Shown in pieces: positions 37,006 to 50,151 of a stretch of DNA of 64,000 nt (position 1 is its first letter; the number at the start of each line of letters is the position of its first letter). The notes beneath the pieces are model-generated. The model was not told where the DNA came from and searched no databases. It saw only the letters and a list, made by a program, of their open reading frames with translations. Position numbers and translations under genes: made by a program. Source of the DNA: Membranipora membranacea (taxonomy: Eukaryota > Bryozoa > Gymnolaemata > Cheilostomatida > Membraniporidae); the NCBI GenBank assembly GCA_914767715.1, contig OU612071.1, forward strand, positions 25,231,681 to 25,295,680. The letters are read 5' to 3'.

Positions 37006-37233
37006 ACGATGGCCGAACGTACAAATGCCCAACAGCTTTACTCTCAGGTGCTACTGAAGGGGCTACAAACAGACCTTTGTTACAATGGTCATGGTAATCA
37101 CTTTTTAACCCATTGCGCTTGTAGTGTGTAGGATATATGATATTCTGTTAGAACTCTGACATACAGAAGCTCTAACTAGTAAGCTTTCACTACTTGCTGT
37201 TATTATTAAACTTATGATTACAGCTGATTCATC

Positions 37234-40200
37234 ATGGCTGAAGCCTTAGATTTCAGGCATCCTGATCAGCCATCACTGGAGAGCTCACTACACGCCCCTC
37301 CTGGCTCTGAACTGGAGAGCCTTATAGAGGATCTCAATCCTAACCAGGTGAGCCTGACTGAAGTCATTCAATCACATTTCAGATTTAATCCAGGCAGTTA
37401 CAGATTAATTGTAAAAAAAAATTTATTCTGCAATGTCTCAATTCCATGGGTAAATTATTACTCATGCTTATATCCTCATATAGTATTTGATGTTATTAGT
37501 AGGTCTACAACAGATAGTATAATATAATGTCATGTGTACCACAGAAAGTATATGATTTTATAAGTAGGCCTACCACAGATAGTATCTGATATTACGAATA
37601 CCACAGATAGTATATTATGAGTACTGTAGGTAGGAGTCAAGATTGTAATCTGATTGTATTTTATAACAGATTGTTCATCACATACAAAGACCTCGTCACT
37701 CACGTCTCAGACATCATCACAACACGTCTTCATCAGCTGCTTCTGTAGGGAGCCGGAAACAGCTCTCTAATGGAGGAGGTAATAATGGTGGTAAGCTTAG
37801 TAAGAGATCTCAATCACTAGATATAGCAGCAGGTGGAGTACAGAGTACAGTTAATGTGGAGTGAGTACACAGCGGTCATGTCTATAAACAGCTATTTGTT
37901 GCTGGGGTAAGATTATATCATATACCAGGGGTGCCCAACCTATGGCTCATGAGCCATCTCGGCTCATTTTGGCTTTTTGGGTGGCTCATTTTAATATTTG
38001 CATATTTCACGCGCTTTTCGGCGTGAATTTCATGCATTCAATTCATGCATGTACAATGTACATTAAATGTATGTATAGTGTATACAAGCTCATTGTACTG
38101 GGTGCCTGCATTGTACATATGTGTGTAGAGTTGTCTTCTTGCAGACTTGCCAACCTAAATTTTTCAAAATGCTTCTAAAAATTTGCAAAATGCTTAAAGA
38201 GCAACCAAGGTTTCGCAGCAATGCATTAATGGGTAGTAAATAATGTGCTGGGCAGCATCTGCTTTGTGCATTACGCGATGCAAAACTCAAAGTAGTTGCT
38301 GACTCTAAGCTGGGTAACACTTCAGTTTAGGGGAGGTTCCAAGACATTGCTGTAATGATGATAGAGCACAGGCTAAATAATAACAGGAACAGGAAACTGC
38401 TCTGTGGTATTCTCTTTGAGCTGAGTTTGAGTACCTAATGGAAGAAATGTTTCACAAGAATTCTGGCTAAAAAAACCATCCGAATTATATTCTGTCTTTT
38501 TCCCTATGCAGAAGGTGCATTCTGCTATCAATCAACGACCATCAATGAGATGTTGTTTGAAACCTTGGTTGCCCTTTAAAATGCTTACAAAACTCCAGGG
38601 CGCCTCTATGACCAGAAATTGCCTCAAAAAATGTTTGCGCTACGCGCATAATCTCACACAATGACTATGCTTTGCTTTGGTATTTTTGCCAGCGCTTATA
38701 CATGAATGAATATGATACATATATATCACTGACTGTTTCCATGTTGTCTACACGTGACGCAACGAGGTCAGCTCATTTGGTTTGATTGATTTTTTAAATG
38801 GCTCATGTGAGAGACAAGGTTGGGCACCCCTGTCATATACCAATAGGCCTTATACTCTTTACAAACCTGGCATCATGAGTGTCTGTTGACCTTGAAGTTC
38901 ACCGAAAGCAGTTCAATGATGTCCTAAATATGTTCTCAAATAAAACATAAATGAGGCCATTCTGGAGTAAATCTGAAAGTTAATTTTTCTCATACAGCCA
39001 CCGATGATCTCAAGTTTCTACTACAGACAATGTCTGTATTTTTGATTATCTCATTATTCATACAATTTTAATAACAGGTACAGCTGGGCTGAGGAAAGGA
39101 TATGATGTATCTAAATCAGTACGAGATGAGAAAGGTGGGCCTAAGATTAAAACTAGATTCGGTGGGGTACCATTAGTACACATGACACGCGACCCAGTGA
39201 AGGAGGGGACAGGTATACTGGGCCCCCGACAACAGGAGTGGCTCTCAGGCTTTCCTAATGAAAGCTCAATAGAGAATCCAGTTCTCTACAGGTAAGAACT
39301 TTATACTGAGATTTGAAACTCTTTGATTTATAGTGAAGGTTGTATACGTATAGAGACCTGCCGAAGTCTATTGTTGTGTTTTCGCCAGTTGATGATAAGT
39401 GCACCACTGTCGGTAATGGAGAGGGAGGCAACATATACCTCAAGAAAAATATCATCATAACCTTGTAATCAATCAGAGAATGTCATCTTTTCTTACCTTA
39501 CAATTATAGAGATCATCAAGCTTATAATCACAGAACGATTCAAGTTTTTGATATGTTACTTTCAGATATGAGCAGGAGTTTAGATCTTCTGAAGACGTGG
39601 AATCAGAATCTTACTCGGCTCTTAAAGAAGTCAGAGATCTGCCAGATGTTGTCGGTATGTATATGTCTGGTCTGCCTCATATGTGTACATCTACTTGGTA
39701 AATGTACAGCATAACGGGTGAATTTATCTACCAACGGGTTATTCAGTTCCCTTAATGATGTAAATGACGTATACATATATGCAGCCGAATATAAAATAAT
39801 TGTCCAGTTTTTTTATTTTTGTGCTTATCTTGCTGGGTCCCTACTGATCACATGACGTGTGAAATGATATATGATTATAGTGAGTAAGAAGACAGGATCT
39901 AATGTGATAGAGAAGATAGCGAGGAGTAGAGAGGAGAGACATGAATCTGCTCTAGATGAGATGCATCAGGAGTTACTTCTCATATCTTCTGTAAGTTTAC
40001 TATATTATATCCTTTCCCAGCAGTGGACGATGTTATTCTGAAAACTCTGATATGTGTATGATGAATTAAATAGGTGGTAGAGACGGAACGTGCTGAGTTT
40101 GATTTTGCACTCTGAATTGTGGATAACGCTATCAATACGCCTATATAGGGGATGATGAGACCAAACTCTCTAATTAGCCAACCTGCCTTTCACTGCCAGA

Positions 40201-43200
40201 CGACTAGTGTCATTTTATGGGTGCATCTTTTATTTTTCTAGCATCATTTTTTATTTATAACATTATTATTGTAGGAGTTGGAGCCTCGAGTTGAGAAAGC
40301 TGGATATAATCTTATGGAGAAGTTAGAGGAGAGTAATTCTGAGATCTCACAGCTTGTTAATGAGATAGAGGATAACAAGGTAACTCCCCCCCCCCTACTC
40401 CTCCCCCCTCTACCGGGAGATAATAATGGTGCAACCTCGTTATCCAATAAATACTGAAATGTAGAGCTTAGTATGATTTAATTGTATCAAATCTTACCCT
40501 AACAAATCCTCCCAAGACCTAGTGAATATAGTCTGTTAGCTGACCATCTGCTCCTATCTGAGGTTTGACTCAAACAAAATCTACAAGAGATACAGAGGGA
40601 TCAAAACTGTCTTTGAAAGTTACTATAGCCTTCACTATAAATCTGTGACTCCGGGATAGAGAGAGATGGTTCGTCATATTGTTATTACCTGTTTGTAGAA
40701 GTTACTGTCTCATACACAGACAGAGTTACAGACGACCTGGTCTGATATACAACAGAAATCATCACAGAGACATCTCTATATAAATAATACAACTCAGATG
40801 CTAAATACTATAGAGGATGAGAGAACTAACAGGGTACGACATCACTTCTAGTCTGTCTCAGGCTCCCAGTCTGAACAGCATGGTATCAATAGTCTTATCA
40901 TATTTTTGGGTCAAAATCAAGCATCATATCTGGTATTACAATGCTATCTTGTCAAATCTCTCCTGAAACGGCCTCTCATCTGATACAAGATGAAGAATAT
41001 ACATCATTGTTGACCTATCGGTTTCTGTCACTGCATTGGGTTTTAATAAAAGTCAACTAATTTTCTCCCTATCTGAGATGTATTACTTTAACCTCTGGCT
41101 ATGAAAATTTACAATATTATGTTATTTGTCAGGGAAATTTGAGAGTACACCACAACCTTACTGGTTTGTTTACTTCTGTTTGTAGGTCACTGTTGTACTG
41201 AGTAAGTACACAGATATTCTGAAGTCGATCGCTCACGCTGCAAAGCCCGACCTTGATAAGGTTATAGACAAGGAATCACAGCTACTTAATAAGACTATAC
41301 TGAGTAACAGAAGATGTTACTGTGAGCTCAATATGAGATTATTATCAGCTGATATAGAGAGGGAGAGAAAGATGCATGACCTTTATAACCTCAAAAATAA
41401 AGAATGGAAAAAATTCAAGGTAAGTTACAAAAGACAACTTAGGGATGAGAAAACCAAGTCGGTGATGACTTCAATATCCTATCATCCACCACCTGTACGG
41501 GCTATTTGAGGCCAAGATTTATGAGTTGAGGGGAGGAATGTAATTTCTTTGACAGATTTGCCTGAAGTTGTCCTCTTTTCATGAACTTACGTCAAGGAGG
41601 TGGCAACTTATAATTTGATAACTAAAATCATGTTTTGAATTTCTATTTGACTCCAGCCTAGAAGTAGATAGAGATAATTAATTATTCATGTTATTATATT
41701 TTAGGTAGCGGAGGCTCTGAAGTCATTTGAGGATTTCATGACACAGAAATGTATCACAAATCCATCATCAGTTACTGATGTAATCAGGAATATGGTGGAG
41801 GATCAGAAACGAGTACAACAGAAAAGAACCGAGCTACTCCATACAATCAAGTTAGTCCCAAACAATCGTACCCGAAGTTTTATGTCACTTGAATACTTTG
41901 GAATGTTAGATAGTCCTAGAACTCTCATTATCCCGTTCATAAAATTCCCCTACTAAAACCCAAAGCTAATACTATTCTATGGAAGAATGAGGAATGCTTG
42001 AACTGATGCTGTCACGCAAGGAAATGCGCGCTCATTGAATTCTGTAGAGGTCGGAGATAACTAATCGATGCTTTTATCTCAGAATATTCACCTAATTGTA
42101 AAACGCAGGGTATGAAATCAATCAAATTGGTGAAACTGTGGCATTTTTACCATGTTACTAGTTAAAACTGATGACATTATCGCTTAGCCATTTATTTCAC
42201 CATCTGATTTCATTAGTTTCTGTAAATTACTCTCCCTTTAGGTAACAAAGCTGAGAATAAGGGCAGATTATGTTATACCGAAATAAGTTGTAAATGGGGA
42301 TATTCACGATTCTAGTGGCAATATTTGGTGGGATCAATCGCTGTAATACCTCATCACCATCTCAGCTTTGTTAATTTTCTGTTACAGAGAGTTCAGACCC
42401 CCGACAGCCACTAAGGAGTCAGTCTATACTTGGAACGATCAGATTGAGGAGTTGTCTTCTCTTCTGAGTGAAGTGAATCAGAGATACATGCAGCAGGTAT
42501 ATGAGGAATATGAGAAAGTCTGTGAGAAATGTGCTAACAAGGCTACACAACTCAGGGTATGTATATGTCTAGTGTACACATCTCAACACTTTGTTCCTCA
42601 GAGTGTCCTTCAGTCATCAATCTGTTGCTTCATGGCCTACCACCTCAAATCTATACCCATCTATGCCTGACAATCTGTACAATGCTAGTTTGATGGATGA
42701 ATGACTGCCCATAGCTATATCAGGGAAATACAGACATGCTGGGTGTCCTTGCTATATATGATGTCTTCAACAGAGTCAGCACAGTGATGTTGTACAAAGG
42801 TGTTAACTCTGGTTTATGAGTATGTCAGCTAATTGTTCGCCACCTATTCTCAGTGCTAGCTTACAATGTACATATTCGAATTATCTAAGTTTGAGACTGT
42901 TATATATGTGCATAGAGTTATCTTATTTGCAGACTGAGTTGATTAAGTCCGGCGCTGTGTTACCCCAGGAAGCGGATCAGTTAGTAAATGATACTCTCAT
43001 ACCGATGATCGGAAGTCAACAGAAGATTTACGAGGCTAACATAGAACAGATTGATGTGAGTCTACAGTTACAGTATTTGAGTTTATGTCATATCTGCCCT
43101 TGGTGTGCGTGTGGAATGTATATATTATTAGTATAGTGAAGTGTATGATAGTCAACTTTTGTCTCATTGTTTTGGTGCCGCTTTTGAATATCTCATCTCA

Positions 43201-46200
43201 AGCATTCATCAGGTAGGATAGTTCGAGCTTCCCTCCTCCTCAACTAAAGACTTAGTGAGCCTGAATAATATCAGAGTCTCACATCAGCCTCACCAGGTCT
43301 TAATGCTGATTGTTTACAGAGAGAGATAGAGAAGCAGGGTAAGCAGATAACAGAACAACTTCAGCTTCTATTTAAGTATTGTCAGGGAGCTGCTCATATA
43401 TGGGATGTTCATGAGGTACGTATTATACTAGAGTTACCAAGAAATATGAAATACTGTCTGAAAACAGTTTGATGAGGGACCCTGAAGATCTCATCATTCC
43501 TAAGGAAGTTCCCTAATACTGGCATAACGTGGAGGGTCTTTGTATTGAAAGCAGCCAAAATCACAATCTGACCGCTCACTCACTGAGTGATTGATACCTG
43601 CTAGTGTCTTGCTCAGAAATTGCTCACCCATTGATTGAACTATATACATTATGAGTGAGCGATCTTGGAAGGAATTTGTCTAATTGAGACACCAAGTGAT
43701 CGTTAATTTTGAGCGATGTGATGGTGATGATTTGCTATAGTAAAGCATCGATCTTTCTAATTAAAAGACCCCCTTGGCTGTTGTTTATAAAGCTTATGAG
43801 AAGTAATTTTCTCATTTACAGATTGGATTAGCTCAGACAGAGAGAGCTTTACAGGAAAATTTACTGCTGGCCAGACGAGATCACGACCTTGAAAATCAGG
43901 ATAGAGAGAATCAGCTCGATATAATCATGGATAAGATGAGGCAAGACGCTAACGAGATCAACCTCTCTAAAAGTCTCAAAAAGTTAATGAAAACTTTTAT
44001 TGTGAAATACAAGAATAGTACTCGGTCTTCTAAACTGCGTAATACACAGCATAATACAATACGTATCACATAACATAGTACCCGGCATGAGGCATTGAAT
44101 AATTCACAGTGAAGTACCAAGCGTACACATGCATACAACGCGTAATGCACTGCGTGATAAAAAGCGTGATACACTGTGTCTAAAGCTTCCACTAATTCTT
44201 GCAAACGAAATTTCGTACGAATCTCAGCCTGCCACACATGATTGTAATTTCCCAAATTCGTACTAATGATTTATGGGTGTAATCCTCACCAGGCAATCTA
44301 ATCCATAGGCCTACAGTGATAACTAAAAAATTGAACCAAGGAGAAGCTGTTTCATCTTGTTTATTATACCAACCAGTCCAGTGATTCAGCTTCTGGATAT
44401 GCTTAGGCTCAACTATCTCCTCATATTCTTTCAATTTTATACCCCATTAGTCATTGTAACCCTTCTCCCTCTTGCTCCAGGTCCAAATCAATGAGAAGAT
44501 CCACATATTGATCATTCATTCCATCTTTTTAACTAAAGTTGTTTACATAGATATGGCCTTGACTTATCAATCAAAACAGTCAGCCAATCAATAAAATCTG
44601 ACAGCCAATCAGATAACATTTCGTGAAAATTTTTACGGTTCGGATTCGTGAATCGTTGACATACAATGTTCCACGATATCGCGGGAATCTCGATTCGTAC
44701 GAATGTTTTCGTGAGAATTTATACGAATCGTGAGAAAGCAACCCCCGTGTGGCCTGAGCTTTACACTGTGTTATACAATGCGTAATGCACAGCGCAATAC
44801 ACTGTGTTACACACTGTGTCATACACTATGTTATATACTTTGTTTAACACTGTGTAATACACGGCGTAATACACAGCGGGATTTTCTACTGGATTAGTAT
44901 CATTTATTGTTAATTTTCTCAACAGTCCGTTTGCCTCATGGCATAGTGAACATGATTTTGTCATCTCATTTACGTCGCTCGGAGTATGAATCCTCTCGTT
45001 ATGTCATGTATGTTTTCTTGATGTCACGTTACGATGCTGTGTATATTATACAGGTTTAGGACAGTCTGGATCAGATTGGAGTTATGTATGTGAGATTTCA
45101 CATAGATCAGATATCTGTAGTTCAGACTTATCCCCACATGGTTAGAGAAGAGATAGAAGACTTTGATCTCGCTATCAGGAGCTACTTTAGTGTGGATAGA
45201 GAGATGCCAGATAATCAACAGGTATAACAACTCATGCAACCCAACATTTGGCCTTATTTCAACAAAGATATATTTATTAATCTATTTTCCTCAGTGTTGA
45301 AGTTGCCCCCTCCCATCTTCATCCAGCACACAACTCTTCCTGGTCTCTGAGTTATATAACCTCTTTGTTCTTTCATCAAATCTCAGGCTTATGAAAACTG
45401 TCTATCAGTTTTAAGTAAAAATTGAACCTCCTACCATATCTGACTCTGATCCCCACCCTGATACTCCTGATAACCTCCAATCTGTGCCTAACTCACATAC
45501 TCCCTCGTTGAAACATTCCACTGATGTCTATCTATTGCTTTGACGAATATTCGTCATAATGAACTATGCCAATTCACTGATATGTTAATTTCTGCTGACC
45601 AGCTGGAAGACTTGGAGGAGATTTTCTCACTTCTCACAGGCGAGCAGAAGGTTGAATGGACAAAGAAGATCCAGTCACTACTCCATGTAAATCTTATATC
45701 TCATCCATACTAATCTCCACCAAATCACTCTCATCTCCATACATTCAATCAACTCTGATCAGTCAGAATGTGATGAAAGTTCAGACTCGCCCATTTTAAA
45801 ATGAGTGTCCAGACCATCTTTTGGCTGAGTGCTTATCATACTTGTCATTGTCATTTAGTATTTGGACCTTTTGCTAAATGATCACTTTACTGCAGTGCCT
45901 GGTTATCTCCCCTGGTACCTTATATTCCACTAGCTCCTGTCTGCTCTCACACATACACACATTTCCTTGTGTTCATCTCTAAGCAATCTGACTTCTCCCT
46001 CATCTATTAATCGATAAATTTAGCTGAAGGACCTAAGCCGTAAGTTAGTGAGGAAGAGGGCTGACCAGTACAAAGGAGTCCCAGCCCCGCTTCACCAAGT
46101 AACAAGACTGCAGCTACATTCTCTCCCAGACTTCTCTCACTCATACAGAATCTTCCTGTATGTTTCTATCTATCACTGCTTTATCTCTCTATATATACAA

Positions 46201-47931
46201 CCCTGTATGTACAAATTCTCAAGTGTTTTTTTATTCGTATATCACGCTTACAGCTCCATAATTAACACATTTAAAACTGTGATGCGGCACAAAAAACCGA
46301 TAGATTGGTGGCATCAGACAACCCCCCACTCAAGTATACAACCCTCACATTCCTAGTTAGTCACCATTATCTAATTCTAGCTGAACAAGGAGGCACGAAA
46401 ATTCATTCAGTAACAATAGGGCTTGATACAAAATGAGATCTCAGCAAACTCAATTTTTTTAATGCACCCCTCGACACAGCACTTTACCTGGTATATGCTT
46501 TATTATCATTTCCCCTCTGCCTACTTTGTAACCTGCCTACTTTGTAACCTGCTGACTTTGCTACTGACAGGCTCTGATATTTATGACTGGTAAAGCTGAT
46601 CTACAGATGAAGGGTGTGATATCTTGTATGGTCTGTAGTCAGAAAATGACTCCATTCATCTATTTTCTTTACTTTCCATCTGATTATCAGTCCTCACCTC
46701 ATAGTGTCATCACTCAGCCATATAATACGCCTCTGTTAGTCAGACCAAGGAGTCTCTAACTCCTTGGTCTGATCAATCCTCTTATTCAAAGTACTCTACA
46801 TTTCTACAAAGAAGCCACTGTACATCATACCATTACATCCTGACAGGAATTATGTTGTCCCTCAGTATTGAAAGGAGTTTCTTATTATACCAAGATTCTG
46901 GCTTTGAAACCCTAGCATGACAACAGGCTTTTGCTCAGTTATTTTAGGTTGCTTGTGCCATCAAGTTGGACATCAGATGAATGAAGTCACCTTTATAATC
47001 TAGCTTGTCATGTATTTTTATTATGTTTTGATGGGATGACAATAGATCTGTGATTGACAATCGACGCCTTAGCTGTAGAATGTAAAGTGAGACATAGGGG
47101 TGTTGATTTTGTCCTACATGATAATATTTTAGACAGTTTCCCACAATGCATCTCTCTAATCAACTCACTCTTACAGATGATAATCGGACAGAAGCAGAAG
47201 TCTGGATACCCGATAGATGAGGAGTTAGCCAGTCTACAGCTGACCTCAAGCTTTTGTACAGCAAGTCGTGTCGTCTCGAGATCAGCGTCTCGAGCTGAAG
47301 GGGCTACTAGTGCTGCCAGTAATAAAACTCGTGATGTCACCGCGACTTAGCCACCAGCTGCTTCCTCATTAGTGTGAGTATTATAAGCGCTGTACAGTTA
47401 GTTACTCAATTCAAGTAGAATATATAACCATAGACACAATATTTACAATGAATTACCATTAAGTCTATGACAATAAGACAAGTATTATTATTGTACTATA
47501 TCAGTTATCAGAATAGAGGTTGTCAGAGGCCTCGGAAAGCAAGCATGCTGTTCAAACTCTTTTTCAAGAAGGGGACTGATTTGCGGGTTATTGTGATACC
47601 CTACCTTGGTGTTAATTGGAGGCAGACTATAAGTCAATGTGTGATATACATACTTAGTTGTTGTCTTACTCAGGCCTATTTTAAATCAACTAATCCTTGA
47701 TTATTATGGATGGATTAAAACTAATTTAACCAAGAAAGAGAATAACCTAGCCTTTGATACAAACTTCAGATCAGGTTTGATAATAATATTGAGATATAAG
47801 AGTTGTCTCACATGTTTGTATGTGTGTATATCTGTAGGACATCATCATCTAAAGCTCCAGCGTCTCCCAAACAATCACAGACCCGAGGACTGAATGAAGC
47901 CGCTAAGAATAGATCTGTTCTAAACGATATG
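37234..47931 (+). CDS. CCDC180: CCDC180-like coiled-coil protein, 5' part, 18 exons, with in-frame TAG
   Basis: Exons: 37234-37347, 37670-37790, 39078-39291, 39566-39654, 39881-39990, 40275-40379, 40699-40833, 41186-41419, 41705-41850, 42388-42556, 42933-43055, 43320-43415, 43822 to about 44001, 45060-45221, 45603-45686, 46024-46098, 47177-47373, 47838-47931. Phases agree at every junction. The donor of exon 2 has alternatives and that of exon 13 is weak (GTGAAA). The visible part encodes about 815 residues, nearly all helical and coiled-coil. RQQEWLSGFP in exon 3, the ESQLLNKTILSNRRCYCEL segment of exon 8 and RPPTATKESVYTWNDQI in exon 10 resemble the DUF4455 half of CCDC180, a long cilium/flagellum-associated protein in animals; the match is from memory. 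A TAG at 47,348-47,350 stands in frame before a GTGAGT donor at 47,374. The 3' half is absent from the window. Confidence 0.65.
37926..38832. mobile_element. Non-autonomous hAT transposon in intron 2
   Basis: Terminal inverted repeats CAGGGGTGCCCAACCT (16 bp) bound the element, with a perfect 8-bp target-site duplication TCATATAC (37,918-37,925 and 38,833-38,840). Both features are diagnostic of hAT elements. At 907 bp without a transposase ORF, it is non-autonomous. It accounts for most of the length of this intron. Confidence 0.9.
44035..44181. repeat. Degenerate GCGTAATACAC array, left block
   Basis: Roughly 10-bp periodic words (GCGTAATACAC, ACTGTGT, GCGTGATAC). The array resumes at 44,762-44,880 with the same words, so it was split by the element between. 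It lies in the intron after exon 13, whose donor is weak. Confidence 0.7.
44183..44761. mobile_element. TA-flanked MITE inserted in the array
   Basis: Ends AAGCTTCC and, in reverse, AAGCTCAGG lie between TA dinucleotides (44,181-44,182 and 44,762-44,763). Subterminal inverted motifs ATTCGTACGAAT-like occur at about 44,208-44,222 and 44,690-44,705. Structure suggests a Tc1/mariner-type MITE of 579 bp, similar in form to 62,360-62,831. Confidence 0.55.
44762..44880. repeat. Degenerate GCGTAATACAC array, right block
   Basis: Continuation of the array at 44,035-44,181: runs of CACTGTGTTATAC, GCGTAATGCACAGC and ACACTGTGTCATAC with a period near 10-12 bp. Low-complexity ORFs over it are artefacts. 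Confidence 0.7.
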
Positions 47932-47962
47932 GTGAGTACAGTATTATAATCTCCCATAGCCT

Positions 47963-48023
47963 GTCCTGACAAGCTTTCTTGTGCGTGGGTTCCCCCCCCC
48001 CCCAAAAGCTTGCCAAGACAGAC
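47963..48023. repeat. Foldback hairpin with poly-C loop
   Basis: CCTGTCCTGACAAGCTTT and AAAGCTTGCCAAGACAG form a stem around a loop with a C run of about 14 bases. The stem is related to the foldback at 8,327-8,386. It sits just after the last recognised CCDC180-like exon. Confidence 0.7.
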
Positions 48024-48138
48024 GAACCTAACCAATTATCTCGAAATGCTCCCTTCTATTATCTATTCATCTGGTAATCAGGTATTGCCTGACCTAAGAA
48101 TTCTGCGAGAGACTCAGGGTCACAGGGTAGCTCAGACA

Positions 48139-48420
48139 TTAAAGACTTTGTTTGAGGCTGCTCTTTTGTATCACATCTTATTCTCCATATTTTATTCTGT
48201 CATGTGAGCGATTTTCAGCTTTATAATCCTAATATTGAGGAAGTTATGGCCTCTCAAACTTCCAAGGTGATGGCAATTTATCGGCAGTAAGAATCAGCCG
48301 GCAATCCCTAGGGTACGTCACTAATAAACATGTTGATGATCAAAATGTTCAAAACAGTAATGGTCTCGAACCAAGGTCCAACTGGCTTTGCAGGCGACGC
48401 CGCTAATACTGAGCTATAAT
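48139..48420 (-). mobile_element. tRNA-derived SINE, copy 1 (inverted)
   Basis: On the minus strand, a box A region (about 48,401-48,415) and box B (GGTTCGAGACC, 48,362-48,372) form the head. A TTTTGATCATCA body and a tail matching GAGGCCATAACTTCCTCAAT follow. It lies head-to-head with copy 2, which makes the 48,139-48,290 and 48,628-48,779 ends look like long inverted repeats. Confidence 0.7.
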
Positions 48421-48444
48421 GTCTACTGGCTAACCTAGTTGGTA

Positions 48445-48779
48445 CAAGTGGTGTGATGGTAGCGTTGTTGCCTATAGGTATTGGGACCCGGGTTCGACTC
48501 CCACCCACGTCTGAATTTTGATCATCATCTTATCTGTGTGATTATTAGTGTATTAACTAATAACTCATAATGTCTATCTCACATGTCCATGGTTGTGACA
48601 TACCCCAGGGGAAACATCCGCTTATTCCCAATGCCGATTGACGGCAATCACCCTGGAAGTTTGAGAGGCCATAACTTCCTCAATATTTGGATTCTAAAGC
48701 TGAAAATTGCTCACATGATAGAATAGAATATGGAGAATAAGATGTGATACAAAAGAGCAGCCTCAAACAAAGTCTTTAA
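48445..48779 (+). mobile_element. tRNA-derived SINE, copy 2
   Basis: Box A-like GTGGTGTGATGGTAGCG (from 48,449) and box B GGTTCGACTCC (48,491-48,501), followed by TTTTGATCATCATC and the family tail ending CCTCAAACAAAGTCTTTAAG. The same order is seen in copy 3. Confidence 0.75.
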
Positions 48780-48789
48780 GGCTTATCAT

Positions 48790-49778
48790 CATTATCATGT
48801 CACCATCAGGCCTAAACTGACACCTGACCTGAACCTCAACAAGACTAAGCGATAGGTCTACTAACTACGATTTAGCTCATCCTATTTACTCCTCATAACT
48901 GATGATACAATTATTTTCAATGACACAATGTTTCTAGAATTCCTCACATTATATTGGTGTGTTCATCTTGATCTGAGCTGGTAGAAAAAGGAATACATCA
49001 CATAGAGAGTCTCATAACATGGTAGTCATGTATCTGCTGGAGAAATGTGATCAGCAAAATAATAAATACAAAAGTATCATCATGACCACAAAAAACTGGT
49101 AAATTTGAGAAGTTGTTATGTTTCAAGACAAAAAAATGATCACAGTAGGTTATAGGAATCCAAATATGAAATGATTTGAGCTGAAATGCACTCTGAAACT
49201 TCTGAGCTTTAAGAGTTTGTTGCGAAGGTATTTAATGGGGTTATTTTGTATAACACATCACGGTACGGTATGTGATGTGTTATATAAAAATTCAGAGAAT
49301 TTCTTACCTCGTGACAATCTAATGCACATAATTCTTCTGGGCATGCCCGAAACCAAACGTAGTGACTGAATACATCCCATACAACCTGCTCATATTTGTA
49401 AAGGTATATTAATGCGCACAATGTACTCTCAGTGCATTGGAATGTGGGAATGTTTCACAATAACTATGATCCTGGACAAATTGAGTAGGATAAGACATGA
49501 CATCAATTCTACAATTAGATCTTCAAATGACAGGACAATCTCTCAGTCAGTGTTGGAGAGACACCACAAATGGTTTCGAGGTTCAACCCCAACACATTCC
49601 ATCAACTAAATTTTACCAGGCTGTAATCCGTTGCTAATCATAGGATTTAAAATGCTCCAGAACAATATGAACCACAATTAGCGATTATATGCTAGGTTGT
49701 GGGGGCCCACAATCAAACCAAACCATAAATCTAGATTTAATTTTACTTTAAATAAAGTAAATTTTTGGGAATAAGGTA
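48790..49778. other. No gene recognised
   Basis: AT-rich sequence with short ORFs only. A TATCATCATTATCATG stretch at 48,784-48,800 is probably the SINE 3' tail. Confidence 0.4.
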
Positions 49779-49857
49779 GCCCAGACTGGGACAGCTCAGT
49801 CGGTAGAGTATCAGACTTATAATCTGAGGGTCCAGGGTTTGAGTCCCGGTTCGGGCG
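49779..49857 (+). pseudogene. tRNA-Lys(UUU)-derived pseudogene or SINE head
   Basis: The sequence follows a canonical animal tRNA-Lys(UUU) closely through AGCTCAGTCGGTAGAG, the anticodon arm and GGGTCCAGGGTT. Three things are wrong: 6 extra bases lie between the acceptor stem and the D arm (79 nt instead of 73), the anticodon reads TAT instead of TTT, and the acceptor and T stems each contain an A-C mismatch. It is therefore unlikely to be a working tRNA. Confidence 0.75.
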
Positions 49858-50151
49858 GTGGGGTAATTTTAATCAAGTGCCCATGGGAACTATGAAATAG
49901 GAAAGTGGAAAACATAGGAAAGGAGTCAGAGGAGTGTAAAGGTTAATGGTGCAGGACCTGTAGAAATCCAATCACTAGTAGTAATTAAATTTAGTACATG
50001 CATGCCTCTCATCCTACCCAGGCCTTTGCAGAACAGGAATAAAAATACTAAAAGTCCACTTTGGGTCTGCCACATATAGTAAAACGCGCGACTGTTTATC
50101 ATTGGACCCAGCACCTTTACTATACTGCTATGAAGACACAGGAAAGTTTAG

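Noticed and set aside
44580-44964. Cys/Tyr/Val-rich minus-strand ORFs (ITQCKA, YAVYYTV repeats)
   Set aside because: They translate the degenerate GCGTAATACAC array and the MITE; they also overlap a CCDC180-like intron.
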